In this document: piece after piece, positions 7,125-13,333 of the stretch
Numbering within the stretch: the first letter of the stretch is position 1
Layout of the letters: the number at the start of each line of letters is the position of its first letter
Source of the DNA: Candidatus Gastranaerophilales bacterium
GTDB taxonomy: Bacteria > Cyanobacteriota > Vampirovibrionia > Gastranaerophilales > Gastranaerophilaceae
Direction of reading: 5' to 3'
Assembly (NCBI GenBank): GCA_944326625.1
Contig: CALVER010000022.1
Location: 1 to 13,333, forward strand
DNA: 13,333 nt
Notes under the pieces: model-generated
Databases searched by the model: none
What the model saw: only the letters and a program-made list of their open reading frames with translations
What the model was told of the DNA's origin: nothing
Position numbers and translations under genes: made by a program

Positions 7125-7865
7125 CTAATTACTTCTTAAAGTCAAACATTCCTTTATTTTTTCGGATACGGCATTTCTGGCTTTAATACCGTCTTTAGAT
7201 TTGACAATGTAATCTTCAGTTTTTATTTCGGATAAAACAGTCAAATAATAATTAACGGTTTTAGATCCTGCATCAAACGGAGAATGAGATTTTATCAAAA
7301 AAGGAAAATCCGTTTCTATTTTTACAGGGACTATATTGACGCCTGAGGTAATCGCAAGCTGCGCTGCGCCTTTATGGATTTTTAAATTTTCACCGGGCAA
7401 AGTTCTTGTTCCTGTCGGAAAAATAATAATATTATAACCGTCTTCAAGAGCCTGTTTTGCATTTTTCTGAAAAAGTTCAGGGTCATCATTTACGATATAA
7501 AGGGATTTTACGATATTTCGCATAACGATATTTTTCAAAATCTCTTTTTTTGCAATACAAAGCGATCTTGGCATATTTCCGATAAGCAGAATAATATCTA
7601 TCAAACTCGGATGAGACGCAACAACAATTTTCCCTTTTATTAAACTTAAATCTCCGTTTACATTAACCTTGATTTCGCCTGTTTTTTCCATAACCCAAAT
7701 AAAAAACTTCCAGGAATAATGTATTATTGAAGAAAAATATTCACGCCTTTCTTTACCTTTAATAAATAAAGACAACAAAGGAAAAATCACCAGTCCTATT
7801 GTCAAAGCACCGATTGCAAAAATACCCATATCAATTAAAACAAAAAGCGCTCTTAAAAACTTCAT
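7125..7865 (-). CDS. PlsC-type 1-acyl-glycerol-3-phosphate acyltransferase-like protein
   Basis: The 246-aa protein has a hydrophobic N-terminus (about 5-36) followed by the LPLAT/PlsC domain. Block I is SHPSLID (His85, Asp90; HxxxxD) and block III is FPTGTRT (149-155), a variant of FPEGTRS in which Thr replaces the usual Glu. It probably transfers an acyl group, perhaps the polyene chain itself, to a lipid acceptor at the inner membrane. It overlaps the end of the ApeC-like gene by 4 bp (ATGA). An APE-cluster acyltransferase of this class usually sits beside the ACP genes. The Glu-to-Thr change in block III may alter acceptor preference; true PlsC of central lipid synthesis is less likely given the context. 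Confidence 0.88.
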   Translation of the reverse strand: MKFLRALFVLIDMGIFAIGALTIGLVIFPLLSLFIKGKERREYFSSIIHYSWKFFIWVMEKTGEIKVNVNGDLSLIKGKIVVASHPSLIDIILLIGNMPRSLCIAKKEILKNIVMRNIVKSLYIVNDDPELFQKNAKQALEDGYNIIIFPTGTRTLPGENLKIHKGAAQLAITSGVNIVPVKIETDFPFLIKSHSPFDAGSKTVNYYLTVLSEIKTEDYIVKSKDGIKARNAVSEKIKECLTLRSN

Positions 7866-8452
7866 TCTGACACCCTTTGTATCTTATAACCGTCGCTGAC
7901 AAACAAATCCCGTTTCCCGTCCAAAAAACCGATAAAATCTTCAAATGTATCACAAGAAGGAAGATTTTCACAATTTTCAGATAAAATATATCCGCCATTA
8001 TTGTTTTGAAAAACGGATACTGCAGCGCTTTTTATTCCGCCAAGGCTTTCCGCATAACAAAAAACCGCATTTTTTGACAAAATGCTTTCCAAAAAACCGA
8101 CAGCAGCAGTTTTTTTACCGGCAGAAATTGCATTATAACTTCTATTATTTTTTTCAAGCATTGAAAATAAACCTATGGAAGCATTATGAACGGATGAACT
8201 GAATCCCCCGGGTGAAACTTCACCTTCATCATTTCTCTGATTAATAAGTTTTACAACTCTTTCTACATCACCGTATTCGGATGCAAATACAAGATCAGGC
8301 TCGCCGTTTTCATAAACCTTATATAAAGTATACAAAGCAGCTCTGCCGAATTTATTGAGCTTTCTGCGGGTCATCATAGGTATGAAAGAAACATCCGGTT
8401 CTTCATCTTTTATATATGAATATTTTTTTATGTCAAAAATTACTTCCTTCAT
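7862..8452 (-). CDS. ApeC-like chain-length factor (Ketoacyl-synt_2 fold)
   Basis: The 196-aa protein is about half the size of a normal ketosynthase and matches the short beta-ketoacyl-synthase-like family of APE clusters. Signature segments are MTRRKLNKFGRAAL (27-40), LVFASEYGD (54-62) and SVHNASIGLFSML (87-99). Asn/Ala stand where a ketosynthase would have the nucleophilic Cys, and no HGTGT-like or second-His motif follows, so it should be catalytically inactive by itself. In characterised APE systems ApeC pairs with ApeO as a KS/CLF heterodimer; the likely partner here is encoded divergently at 8502. It is the first gene of the minus operon. No Shine-Dalgarno sequence precedes the ATG, and the predicted promoter would give a very short or leaderless transcript. 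Confidence 0.88.
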   Translation of the reverse strand: MKEVIFDIKKYSYIKDEEPDVSFIPMMTRRKLNKFGRAALYTLYKVYENGEPDLVFASEYGDVERVVKLINQRNDEGEVSPGGFSSSVHNASIGLFSMLEKNNRSYNAISAGKKTAAVGFLESILSKNAVFCYAESLGGIKSAAVSVFQNNNGGYILSENCENLPSCDTFEDFIGFLDGKRDLFVSDGYKIQRVSE

Positions 8453-8461
8453 GATAATATA

Positions 8462-8493
8462 AGTATAATATTGTTAAAACAATTCTGCAACAA
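8462..8493. promoter_or_regulatory. Near-symmetric divergent promoter with inverted repeat
   Basis: The 49-bp gap between the operons holds TATAAT at 8464-8469 on the plus strand. On the minus strand TATTAT (complement of 8465-8470) follows TTGTTG (complement of 8488-8493) with a 17-bp spacer. The two -10 elements are the same DNA read on opposite strands. An inverted repeat ATTGTT-AA-AACAAT (8470-8483) fills the minus-strand spacer and covers the predicted plus-strand start, so it could be an operator. The plus-strand -35 is weak. GAGGG (8494-8498) is the ribosome site for the gene at 8502. Confidence 0.6.
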
Positions 8494-8501
8494 GAGGGAA
8501 A

Positions 8502-9578
8502 ATGCTTAATATTACAAAAACAGCCGCAATATGCAATTTAGGAGAAAATTTGGACGAAATTTTCCGAAACGTGATTGCAGGAAAATTAACTGATTTTAAA
8601 ATTCACACACCTCTTTCAGAAATTGAAGAAAAAAAATACAATATTCGCTGTAACAGAATGCTGCTTAACTGCATAAATCAAATAAAACCCGAACTTGATA
8701 CTCTTATAAAATATTACGGCAAAAACCGAATAGGTGTTGCAATTGCCACAACAAACACAGGTATTGATAGTTTTGAAGAAACAAAAGATTACGAATTTCT
8801 AAAAATCAGCAACCCTGCAGAATTTATAAAAGATTATCTGGAACTTGAAGGAATATACTGCGGGGTATCAACCGCATGTTCTTCGGGGATAAAAGCCTTT
8901 TCTACAGCCAGAAAATGGATAGAAAACGGAATTTGTGATGCGGTCATCACAGGCGGTACGGATGAACGCTCCAAATTCCCTCTTGCTGGTTTCAAATCAC
9001 TTGAAGTGCTTTCCGACAAGCGCTCAAATCCTTTCAGTAAAAACAGAGAAGGCATGAATATTTCGGAAGCCGCAGCATTATTTATAGTTGAACCCGATAA
9101 AAAAGGAATAAATATCCTCGGGATAGGCGAAACCTCCGACGCATATCACGCATCAACCCCGAATCCCGACGGAGAAGAAGCAGCCCGAGCAATTTTAAAC
9201 GCGCTTAATGAAGCACATTTGAAGCCTTCCGATATAAATTACATCAACCTTCACGGCACGGGAACAATTACAAATGATTTAATGGAAGCAACGGCGATAA
9301 ATAAAATTTTCGGAGAAAATACACCCGTAAGCTCAACCAAACCGCTGACCGGACACTGTCTCGGCTCTGCCGCAAGTATTGAGACGGCTATTTGCTGTGC
9401 GCTTTTAAATGATAACAAAAACATACTCCCGCCGCATATTTATGACGGGGAATATGATGACACAATTCCGAAAATTAAATTAACAACTAAAAATATGAAA
9501 GTTGAAAATTTAAAATACGTAATGTGCAATGCATTCGGCTTTGGCGGAACTAATACGGTTATAATTTTAGGAAAATAA
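8502..9578 (+). CDS. Beta-ketoacyl-ACP synthase (ApeO-like, elongating KS)
   Basis: The 358-aa protein is a thiolase-fold ketosynthase, shorter than FabF (about 410 aa) because its N-terminal half is compact. The catalytic triad is complete: Cys126 in VSTACSSG, His251 in NLHGTGT and His285 in STKPLTGH, with Lys280. It should catalyse decarboxylative Claisen condensation of malonyl-ACP with the acyl chain. The compact form and partnership with the short ApeC-like protein at 8452 suggest the KS half of an ApeO/ApeC heterodimer, the chain-elongating condensing enzyme. It is the first gene of the plus operon, with AGAGGG 3 nt before the ATG, and ends 2 nt before the hotdog gene. Confidence 0.93.
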   Translation: MLNITKTAAICNLGENLDEIFRNVIAGKLTDFKIHTPLSEIEEKKYNIRCNRMLLNCINQIKPELDTLIKYYGKNRIGVAIATTNTGIDSFEETKDYEFLKISNPAEFIKDYLELEGIYCGVSTACSSGIKAFSTARKWIENGICDAVITGGTDERSKFPLAGFKSLEVLSDKRSNPFSKNREGMNISEAAALFIVEPDKKGINILGIGETSDAYHASTPNPDGEEAARAILNALNEAHLKPSDINYINLHGTGTITNDLMEATAINKIFGENTPVSSTKPLTGHCLGSAASIETAICCALLNDNKNILPPHIYDGEYDDTIPKIKLTTKNMKVENLKYVMCNAFGFGGTNTVIILGK

Positions 9579-9580
9579 AA

Positions 9581-10030
9581 ATGAATTTAGATTTAGAAAA
9601 AATACTGCCTCATAACTATCCAATGATACTTATTGACAATGTTGAAGAAGTCAATATTGAAGAAGATTATGTTATTGCGGGTGTTACCATAAGAGAGGAC
9701 AACTTATTTTATGATAAAGAGTTGGACGGAGTACCTTATCTTGTAGGAATTGAATTTATGGCACAAACAATTGCCTGTTATTCGCACTTTAAAACTAAAA
9801 GTGAAAAACCAAAAATAGGATTTTTATTAGGCACAAGGTCATATAAATGCTCTGTTAAAAAATTCGAAAAGGGCAAAAAATACCTTATAAGAGCCCAAAA
9901 AATATACTGCGACAACGAACTTGTTTCGTTTGAATGTTTAATCTATAATGATAATGAAGAATGTGCAAAAGCAACGGTAAATGCATACCAACCGCAAAAT
10001 GCCGAAGCTTTTCTGAACAGCGGAGCTTAA
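9581..10030 (+). CDS. FabZ/ApeP-like hotdog dehydratase subunit
   Basis: The 149-aa single hotdog domain starts with LPHNYPMILID (9-19), typical of the FabZ/ApeP group. The central helix GIEFMAQ has Glu58 at the catalytic acid position. The GHFPxxPxMPG loop that carries the catalytic His in FabZ is replaced by DGVPYLV (49-55), so that His is missing; His11 is the only His near the N-terminus. It should act in 3-hydroxyacyl-ACP dehydration together with the ApeI-like domain at 4580-6124, which has the His and lacks the acid. AGGA before the ATG overlaps the end of the KS gene. An alternative reading as a stand-alone FabZ is unlikely without the loop His. Confidence 0.88.
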   Translation: MNLDLEKILPHNYPMILIDNVEEVNIEEDYVIAGVTIREDNLFYDKELDGVPYLVGIEFMAQTIACYSHFKTKSEKPKIGFLLGTRSYKCSVKKFEKGKKYLIRAQKIYCDNELVSFECLIYNDNEECAKATVNAYQPQNAEAFLNSGA

Positions 10031-10035
10031 AATTT

Positions 10036-10761
10036 ATGGGAAAACAAGTCTTAATAACAGGTTCAAGCCGCGGGATAGGAAAAGAAACCGCATTATATTT
10101 AGCCCAAAACGGTTTTGATATAATTCTGCACTGCAATAAAAATATTCAAAAGGCCGAAGAAGTTTTAAAATCAATACAAAACCTCGGAGTAAAAGGACGC
10201 ATATTGCAATTTGATACTAAAAACAGGGAAGAATGCAAAAAAGTTATTACCGATGACATCCAAAAAAACGGGGTCTATTTCGGGGTTGTATTAAATGCCG
10301 GAATAGCGCGTGACGTTGTTTTCCCGGTAATGGAAGATGACGACTGGGACAGCGTTCTGGAAACAAATCTCGGCGGTTTTTATAATGTTTTAAAACCGAT
10401 TGTAATGCCGATGATAGAAAACCGAATTAAGGGAAGAATTATTGCTATGTCATCAATTTCGGGCCTTAGGGGAAATTACGGACAGGTAAATTACAGTGCA
10501 TCAAAAGCAGGTATAATCGGTGCCGTAAAGGCTTTGGCTCTTGAGCTTGCAAAAAGAAAAATTACGGTAAACTGTGTGGCGCCGGGAGTTATTGAATCGG
10601 ATATGACAAAAGAGCTGCCGGCAGATGAAGTAAGAAAACTTATCCCGATGAAACGATTCGGCACCGCAAAAGAAGTTGCAAGCCTTGTGAATTATCTTAT
10701 GAGCGAAGATGCAGGATATATAACGGGTCAGGTTATCTCTGTGAACGGGGGACTATATTAA
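10036..10761 (+). CDS. fabG: 3-oxoacyl-ACP reductase, FabG/SDR family (ApeQ-like)
   Basis: The 241-aa short-chain dehydrogenase has cofactor motif TGSSRGIG (8-15), NAG at 87-89, and the tetrad Asn111, Ser140, Tyr153 and Lys157 (YSASK). The ending GYITGQVISVNGGLY is typical of FabG. It reduces 3-oxoacyl-ACP with NADPH in each extension cycle. The frame is open further upstream (to 9961), but the ATG at 10036 is chosen: it has GGAG at 10022-10025, the fold begins right after it, and the upstream part would lie inside the dehydratase gene. Its stop overlaps the start of the next gene by one base (TAATG). The symbol denotes family; in this operon it is the polyene ketoreductase, probably not the housekeeping FabG. 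Confidence 0.93.
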   Translation: MGKQVLITGSSRGIGKETALYLAQNGFDIILHCNKNIQKAEEVLKSIQNLGVKGRILQFDTKNREECKKVITDDIQKNGVYFGVVLNAGIARDVVFPVMEDDDWDSVLETNLGGFYNVLKPIVMPMIENRIKGRIIAMSSISGLRGNYGQVNYSASKAGIIGAVKALALELAKRKITVNCVAPGVIESDMTKELPADEVRKLIPMKRFGTAKEVASLVNYLMSEDAGYITGQVISVNGGLY

Positions 10762-11987
10762 TGAGACGCGTTGTTGTAACCGGGATGTCACAAATCAGCC
10801 CTTTAGGCTGCAATATTGAAAAAGCTTTCACACATCTTTTAAGCCTTAAAAATTGTGTTAAATTTATGCCCGAACTTGAAGCATACACGAGATTAAATAC
10901 CAAACTTGCGGCCGCTGCTGAAGATTTTACAATTCCTGAACACTTTAACAGAAAAATATTAAGAACAATGGGCAGAGTAGGAATTCTAAGCGTTGCGAGT
11001 GCAGAAGAAGCTTTAAAAGATTCCGGCCTAATCGGTAATGAAATACTGACCAATGGCGGAACAGGCGTCAGCTATGGATCTTCATCCGGCTCTTTGGAAA
11101 GCATTATAGATTTTTATTCAATGATGGTAGAAAAAGAAGTAAAAACCGTTTCGTCAGGAAGTTATGTAAAAATGATGCCGCAGACAACAGCCGTCAATAT
11201 ATCTTTGTATTTTAAAACAACAGGCAGACTAATTCCGACATCTACAGCCTGCACATCAGGATCTATGGGAATAGGATACGCTTATGAAGCTATAAAAAAC
11301 GGCTATGAAACAGTTATGATAGCAGGCGGAGCAGACGAACTTCATCCGACACAGATTGCGATTTTTGACACGCTATATGCAACAAGCCAAAAAAATACAA
11401 CGCCTGAATTAACCCCGTCGCCTTTTGACAAAGACCGTGACGGACTTGTAATAGGAGAAGGCGCCGGAACATTAATACTTGAAGAATATGAACACGCCAA
11501 AAAACGCGGTGCAAAAATTTACGCGGAAATAATAGGTTTCGGAACAAGCACTGACGGAGCACACATAACAAGTCCTAATCAGGAAAAAATGAAAACAGCG
11601 CTTGAACTTGCTCTAAAAGATGCAAACATTTCGCCTGATAAAATAGGTTACGTAAACGCACACGGCACAGCGACAATTCAGGGAGATATTGCCGAAACCA
11701 ATGCAACTTATGAAGTTTTCAAACGACAGGTACCCGTAAGCTCAATAAAAAGCTACACAGGGCATACTCTCGGTGCCTGCGGAGCAATCGAAGCCATACT
11801 TTCCATAGAAATGGCAAGAAAAAAATGGTTCTGTCCTACGATTAATCTTAATAATGTGGATGATGCCTGCGGAAATCTGGATTATATTATGAAATCCGGC
11901 AGAGAAATTAATACCGATATAATTATGTCAAACAATTTTGCATTCGGCGGAATCAATACATCATTAATCTTCAAAATTCCGGATTAA
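10761..11987 (+). CDS. Beta-ketoacyl-ACP synthase, FabF/FabB class (ApeR-like)
   Basis: The 408-aa protein is a full-length ketosynthase with VVVTGMSQISPLG at the N-terminus. Cys164 lies in STACTSG, His301 in NAHGTAT, and Lys330 and His335 in SSIKSYTGHTLG. It ends with NNFAFGGINTSLIF. All catalytic residues are present. In characterised APE systems ApeR is a second, homodimeric ketosynthase thought to act in early condensation, complementing ApeO/ApeC. It is translationally coupled to the ketoreductase (1-bp overlap) and is the last core gene of the plus operon. No intrinsic terminator is apparent after its stop. Confidence 0.92.
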   Translation: MRRVVVTGMSQISPLGCNIEKAFTHLLSLKNCVKFMPELEAYTRLNTKLAAAAEDFTIPEHFNRKILRTMGRVGILSVASAEEALKDSGLIGNEILTNGGTGVSYGSSSGSLESIIDFYSMMVEKEVKTVSSGSYVKMMPQTTAVNISLYFKTTGRLIPTSTACTSGSMGIGYAYEAIKNGYETVMIAGGADELHPTQIAIFDTLYATSQKNTTPELTPSPFDKDRDGLVIGEGAGTLILEEYEHAKKRGAKIYAEIIGFGTSTDGAHITSPNQEKMKTALELALKDANISPDKIGYVNAHGTATIQGDIAETNATYEVFKRQVPVSSIKSYTGHTLGACGAIEAILSIEMARKKWFCPTINLNNVDDACGNLDYIMKSGREINTDIIMSNNFAFGGINTSLIFKIPD

Positions 11988-12081
11988 AATATTTACAAAA
12001 TAAATAACAAAATATGAAATTTTCAGACTTTATGATAATATATTATTAAAGACTTCGGAGGAAATCCGACAGGGGTAAATA
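11988..12081 (+). promoter_or_regulatory. AT-rich gap with possible -10 and ribosome site for the membrane acyltransferase
   Basis: The 94-bp gap has no G+C-rich hairpin. TATGAT at 12031-12036 and an AT-only palindrome ATAATATATTAT (12035-12046) could form a -10 region, but no -35 is convincing. A small hairpin TCGGA/TCCGA (12055-12069) holds GGAGG (12057-12061), too far from the ATG to be its ribosome site. AGGGG at 12071-12075, 6 nt before the ATG, is better placed. Readthrough from the upstream operon is equally possible. Confidence 0.35.
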
Positions 12082-13333
12082 ATGAACGTAGTGTCTCTAT
12101 TCAGCAAAGAAACGGTAAATAACGGGCGGCAGCCTGCGGTTGACCTGTGCAAAACCGTCTGCATAATTTTAATGCTTTTTTGCCACGTTTTTTACGTAAT
12201 AAAATTTACAAACACACCTACGTTAACACCTTCATTTATTGCACACAACCTTGTAAGATTATTAGGCGCGCAATTTTTTATGTTCAGTATGGGTCTGGGG
12301 CTTGCATACACCAGAAATGACACACCAAAGTGCTGCCTGAGACGCGGGGCTATTTTACTTTTATCGGGTTATATGCTCAATTTTTTAAGAGAAATTCTTC
12401 CGTGGATGCTGTTTGGCAGCTACCCTATGTTCAGCAGTATTATGTCGAACGATAAATTCCTGATGCTGCTAAACGGAGATATTTTACAATTTGCGGGATT
12501 GGCATTTTTGTTTTTTGCATTTGTAAAACACTTCAAAATGTCAAATTTAACAATTTTTATGCTAGCAATCGCCTGCACGGCAGTCGGAGCATTTTGCACG
12601 AATGAAATTTCTGTAAATTTATCACCGGACAATTTTTATTTTTCATTTGTGGGGTTATTTATACCTATCAAAAACTTTACAACAAGCGGATATGTTTGTT
12701 TTTCATTCTGCAACTGGATACTTTATCCGGTGACGGGCTGGCTTTTCGGCAAACTATTAAAACGCTGCAACAACCCGGATAAATTTTATCTTTATATGTT
12801 ATGCGTATCAGTACCCGTGCTTTTGCTTGCATGGTCAGGATTTGACGCTGCGGGTAAAAACATGTGGATGATTTTAATGAATCCTCTTGTATACCACCAG
12901 CAAAATCCTATTATATTAGCCGTATATATGAATATAATTGCGGTTGCCATAAGTATTGCGCACCTGTTTTCAAACTATTTTGTAAATTCAAAACTCTGGG
13001 GTATAGTAAAACATTTAAGCACGGAACTCCCGACATTATATATTGCGTCATGGGTTGTAATAGGCTGGATAGGCGCATGGCTTAAGATGAATAATAAATA
13101 TTTGACAAAAAATCTTGATAACGTATTTTTGCTGTTTGTTGTGGTGCTTCTTGTATCCGAAGCCTATATTTATATTAAAAATTTACTAAAAAACAGAAAA
13201 ACAAAACAAACCGAAAATATTTCCAAAAACGATAATTTATGTTATATTGAAACAGCAAGGGGCGTTAGCGCAGTTGGTAGCGCACGACACTGGCAGTGTC
13301 GGGGTCAGGGGTTCGAATCCCCTACGCTCCATA
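12082..13333 (+). CDS. Multi-pass membrane acyltransferase-like protein (Acyl_transf_3/DUF1624-like), open at window end
   Basis: From ATG 12082 the frame has no stop to the window end (417 codons). About 392 codons precede the tRNA-Ala gene, through which the frame runs. The N-terminus RQPAVDLCKTVCIILMLFCH (16-35), with its early His, followed by FFMFSMGLGLAY and a basic RRG turn, resembles membrane O-acyltransferases of the Acyl_transf_3 or heparan-glucosaminide (DUF1624) type. About ten helices can be drawn. After the last helix (about 350-367) comes a polar tail rich in K/N, the usual end of such proteins, so the natural stop would be expected before the tRNA. Possible roles are acylation of a surface glycan or of the polyene lipid; the link to the cluster is position only. 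Confidence 0.75.
   Translation, partial: MNVVSLFSKETVNNGRQPAVDLCKTVCIILMLFCHVFYVIKFTNTPTLTPSFIAHNLVRLLGAQFFMFSMGLGLAYTRNDTPKCCLRRGAILLLSGYMLNFLREILPWMLFGSYPMFSSIMSNDKFLMLLNGDILQFAGLAFLFFAFVKHFKMSNLTIFMLAIACTAVGAFCTNEISVNLSPDNFYFSFVGLFIPIKNFTTSGYVCFSFCNWILYPVTGWLFGKLLKRCNNPDKFYLYMLCVSVPVLLLAWSGFDAAGKNMWMILMNPLVYHQQNPIILAVYMNIIAVAISIAHLFSNYFVNSKLWGIVKHLSTELPTLYIASWVVIGWIGAWLKMNNKYLTKNLDNVFLLFVVVLLVSEAYIYIKNLLKNRKTKQTENISKNDNLCYIETARGVSAVGSARHWQCRGQGFESPTLH
13221..13248 (+). promoter_or_regulatory. Possible promoter of tRNA-Ala(GGC)
   Basis: TATATT at 13243-13248 lies about 10 bp before the mature tRNA 5' end, and TTCCAA at 13221-13226 is a weak -35 with a 16-bp spacer. If real, it lies inside the reading frame of the upstream membrane protein. 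The surroundings are AT-rich, so chance matches are likely. Confidence 0.3.
13259..13331 (+). tRNA. tRNA-Ala (anticodon GGC)
   Basis: The acceptor stem GGGGCGT pairs with ACGCTCC (13259-13265 with 13324-13330, one G-U). The D arm is GCGC/GCGC. The anticodon stem CGACA/TGTCG encloses loop CTGGCAG with anticodon GGC. The T arm AGGGG/CCCCT encloses TTCGAAT. The discriminator is A at 13331, and the next two bases are TA, so CCA is not encoded. It reads GCC/GCU alanine codons, complementing the UGC isoacceptor at the other end of the window. Confidence 0.96.

Noticed and set aside
9961..10035. Longer N-terminus for the ketoreductase (start at 9961)
   Set aside because: It lies inside the dehydratase gene in another frame, and the SDR fold begins right at the Met at 10036, which has its own GGAG.
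12014..12049. An 11-codon open frame (MKFSDFMIIYY) as a leader peptide
   Set aside because: There is no ribosome site and no regulatory codon run; AT-rich sequence yields such frames by chance.
12055..12069. Hairpin sequestering GGAGG as a translational switch for the membrane acyltransferase
   Set aside because: GGAGG is about 20 nt from the ATG, and the better placed AGGGG (12071-12075) lies outside the 5-bp stem.
12864..13085. Short plus-strand frame as a separate gene
   Set aside because: It lies in another frame inside the membrane acyltransferase gene and has cysteine-rich, low-plausibility content.
1..13331. The two tRNA 3' halves as att direct repeats of an integrated element
   Set aside because: The longest exact shared stretches are only 8-9 bp (GGGTCAGG, GTTCGAATC), as expected for any two tRNA-Ala genes, and no integrase or excisionase is present.

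Overview
The window is AT-rich, densely coded DNA from what is probably a diderm (Gram-negative type) bacterium. The inference rests on a LolA-like periplasmic carrier, a LpxL/HtrB-type acyltransferase and an RND/MMPL exporter. Neither tRNA encodes its CCA end. The base composition, short overlapping operons and lack of encoded CCA would fit a gut lineage such as Candidatus Gastranaerophilales (Vampirovibrionota). That is a guess from style, not a demonstrated placement.

Layout: tRNA-Ala(UGC) and a strong hairpin (1-111); a small secreted or membrane-anchored protein of unknown function (171-638); a ten-gene minus-strand operon (8452 down to 656); a four-gene plus-strand operon (8502-11987); a multi-pass acyltransferase-like membrane protein whose frame stays open to the window end (12082-13333); and tRNA-Ala(GGC) inside the end of that frame (13259-13331).

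The two divergent operons form an aryl-polyene (APE)-type type II fatty-acid/polyketide cluster. The minus operon encodes, in order, an ApeC-like chain-length-factor ketosynthase fragment, a PlsC-type acyltransferase, two acyl carrier proteins, a COG4648-like membrane protein, an AMP-ligase fused to an ApeI-like hotdog dehydratase, a hotdog thioesterase, a LolA-like carrier, a 12-TM MMPL/RND exporter and a LpxL-like acyltransferase. The plus operon encodes a ketosynthase (ApeO-like), a FabZ-like hotdog (ApeP-like), a FabG-type ketoreductase and a second ketosynthase (ApeR-like). The expected logic is as follows. The ligase loads a starter acid on an ACP. KS/CLF, ketoreductase and the split dehydratase extend and dehydrate without enoyl reduction, giving a conjugated polyene. 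The acyltransferases attach it to a lipid or glycolipid, and MMPL/LolA move it to the outer membrane.

Points of interest: the dehydratase His and Glu are on different proteins, one of them fused to the ligase; KS and its presumed CLF partner are transcribed from a near-symmetric divergent promoter with an inverted repeat; a 74-bp tandem duplication at the ACP-ACP junction left a vestigial start site and put both ACPs in one frame separated by a single stop; no aromatic ammonia-lyase, glycosyltransferase or methyltransferase is present in the window; and the last membrane-protein frame runs through a complete tRNA gene.
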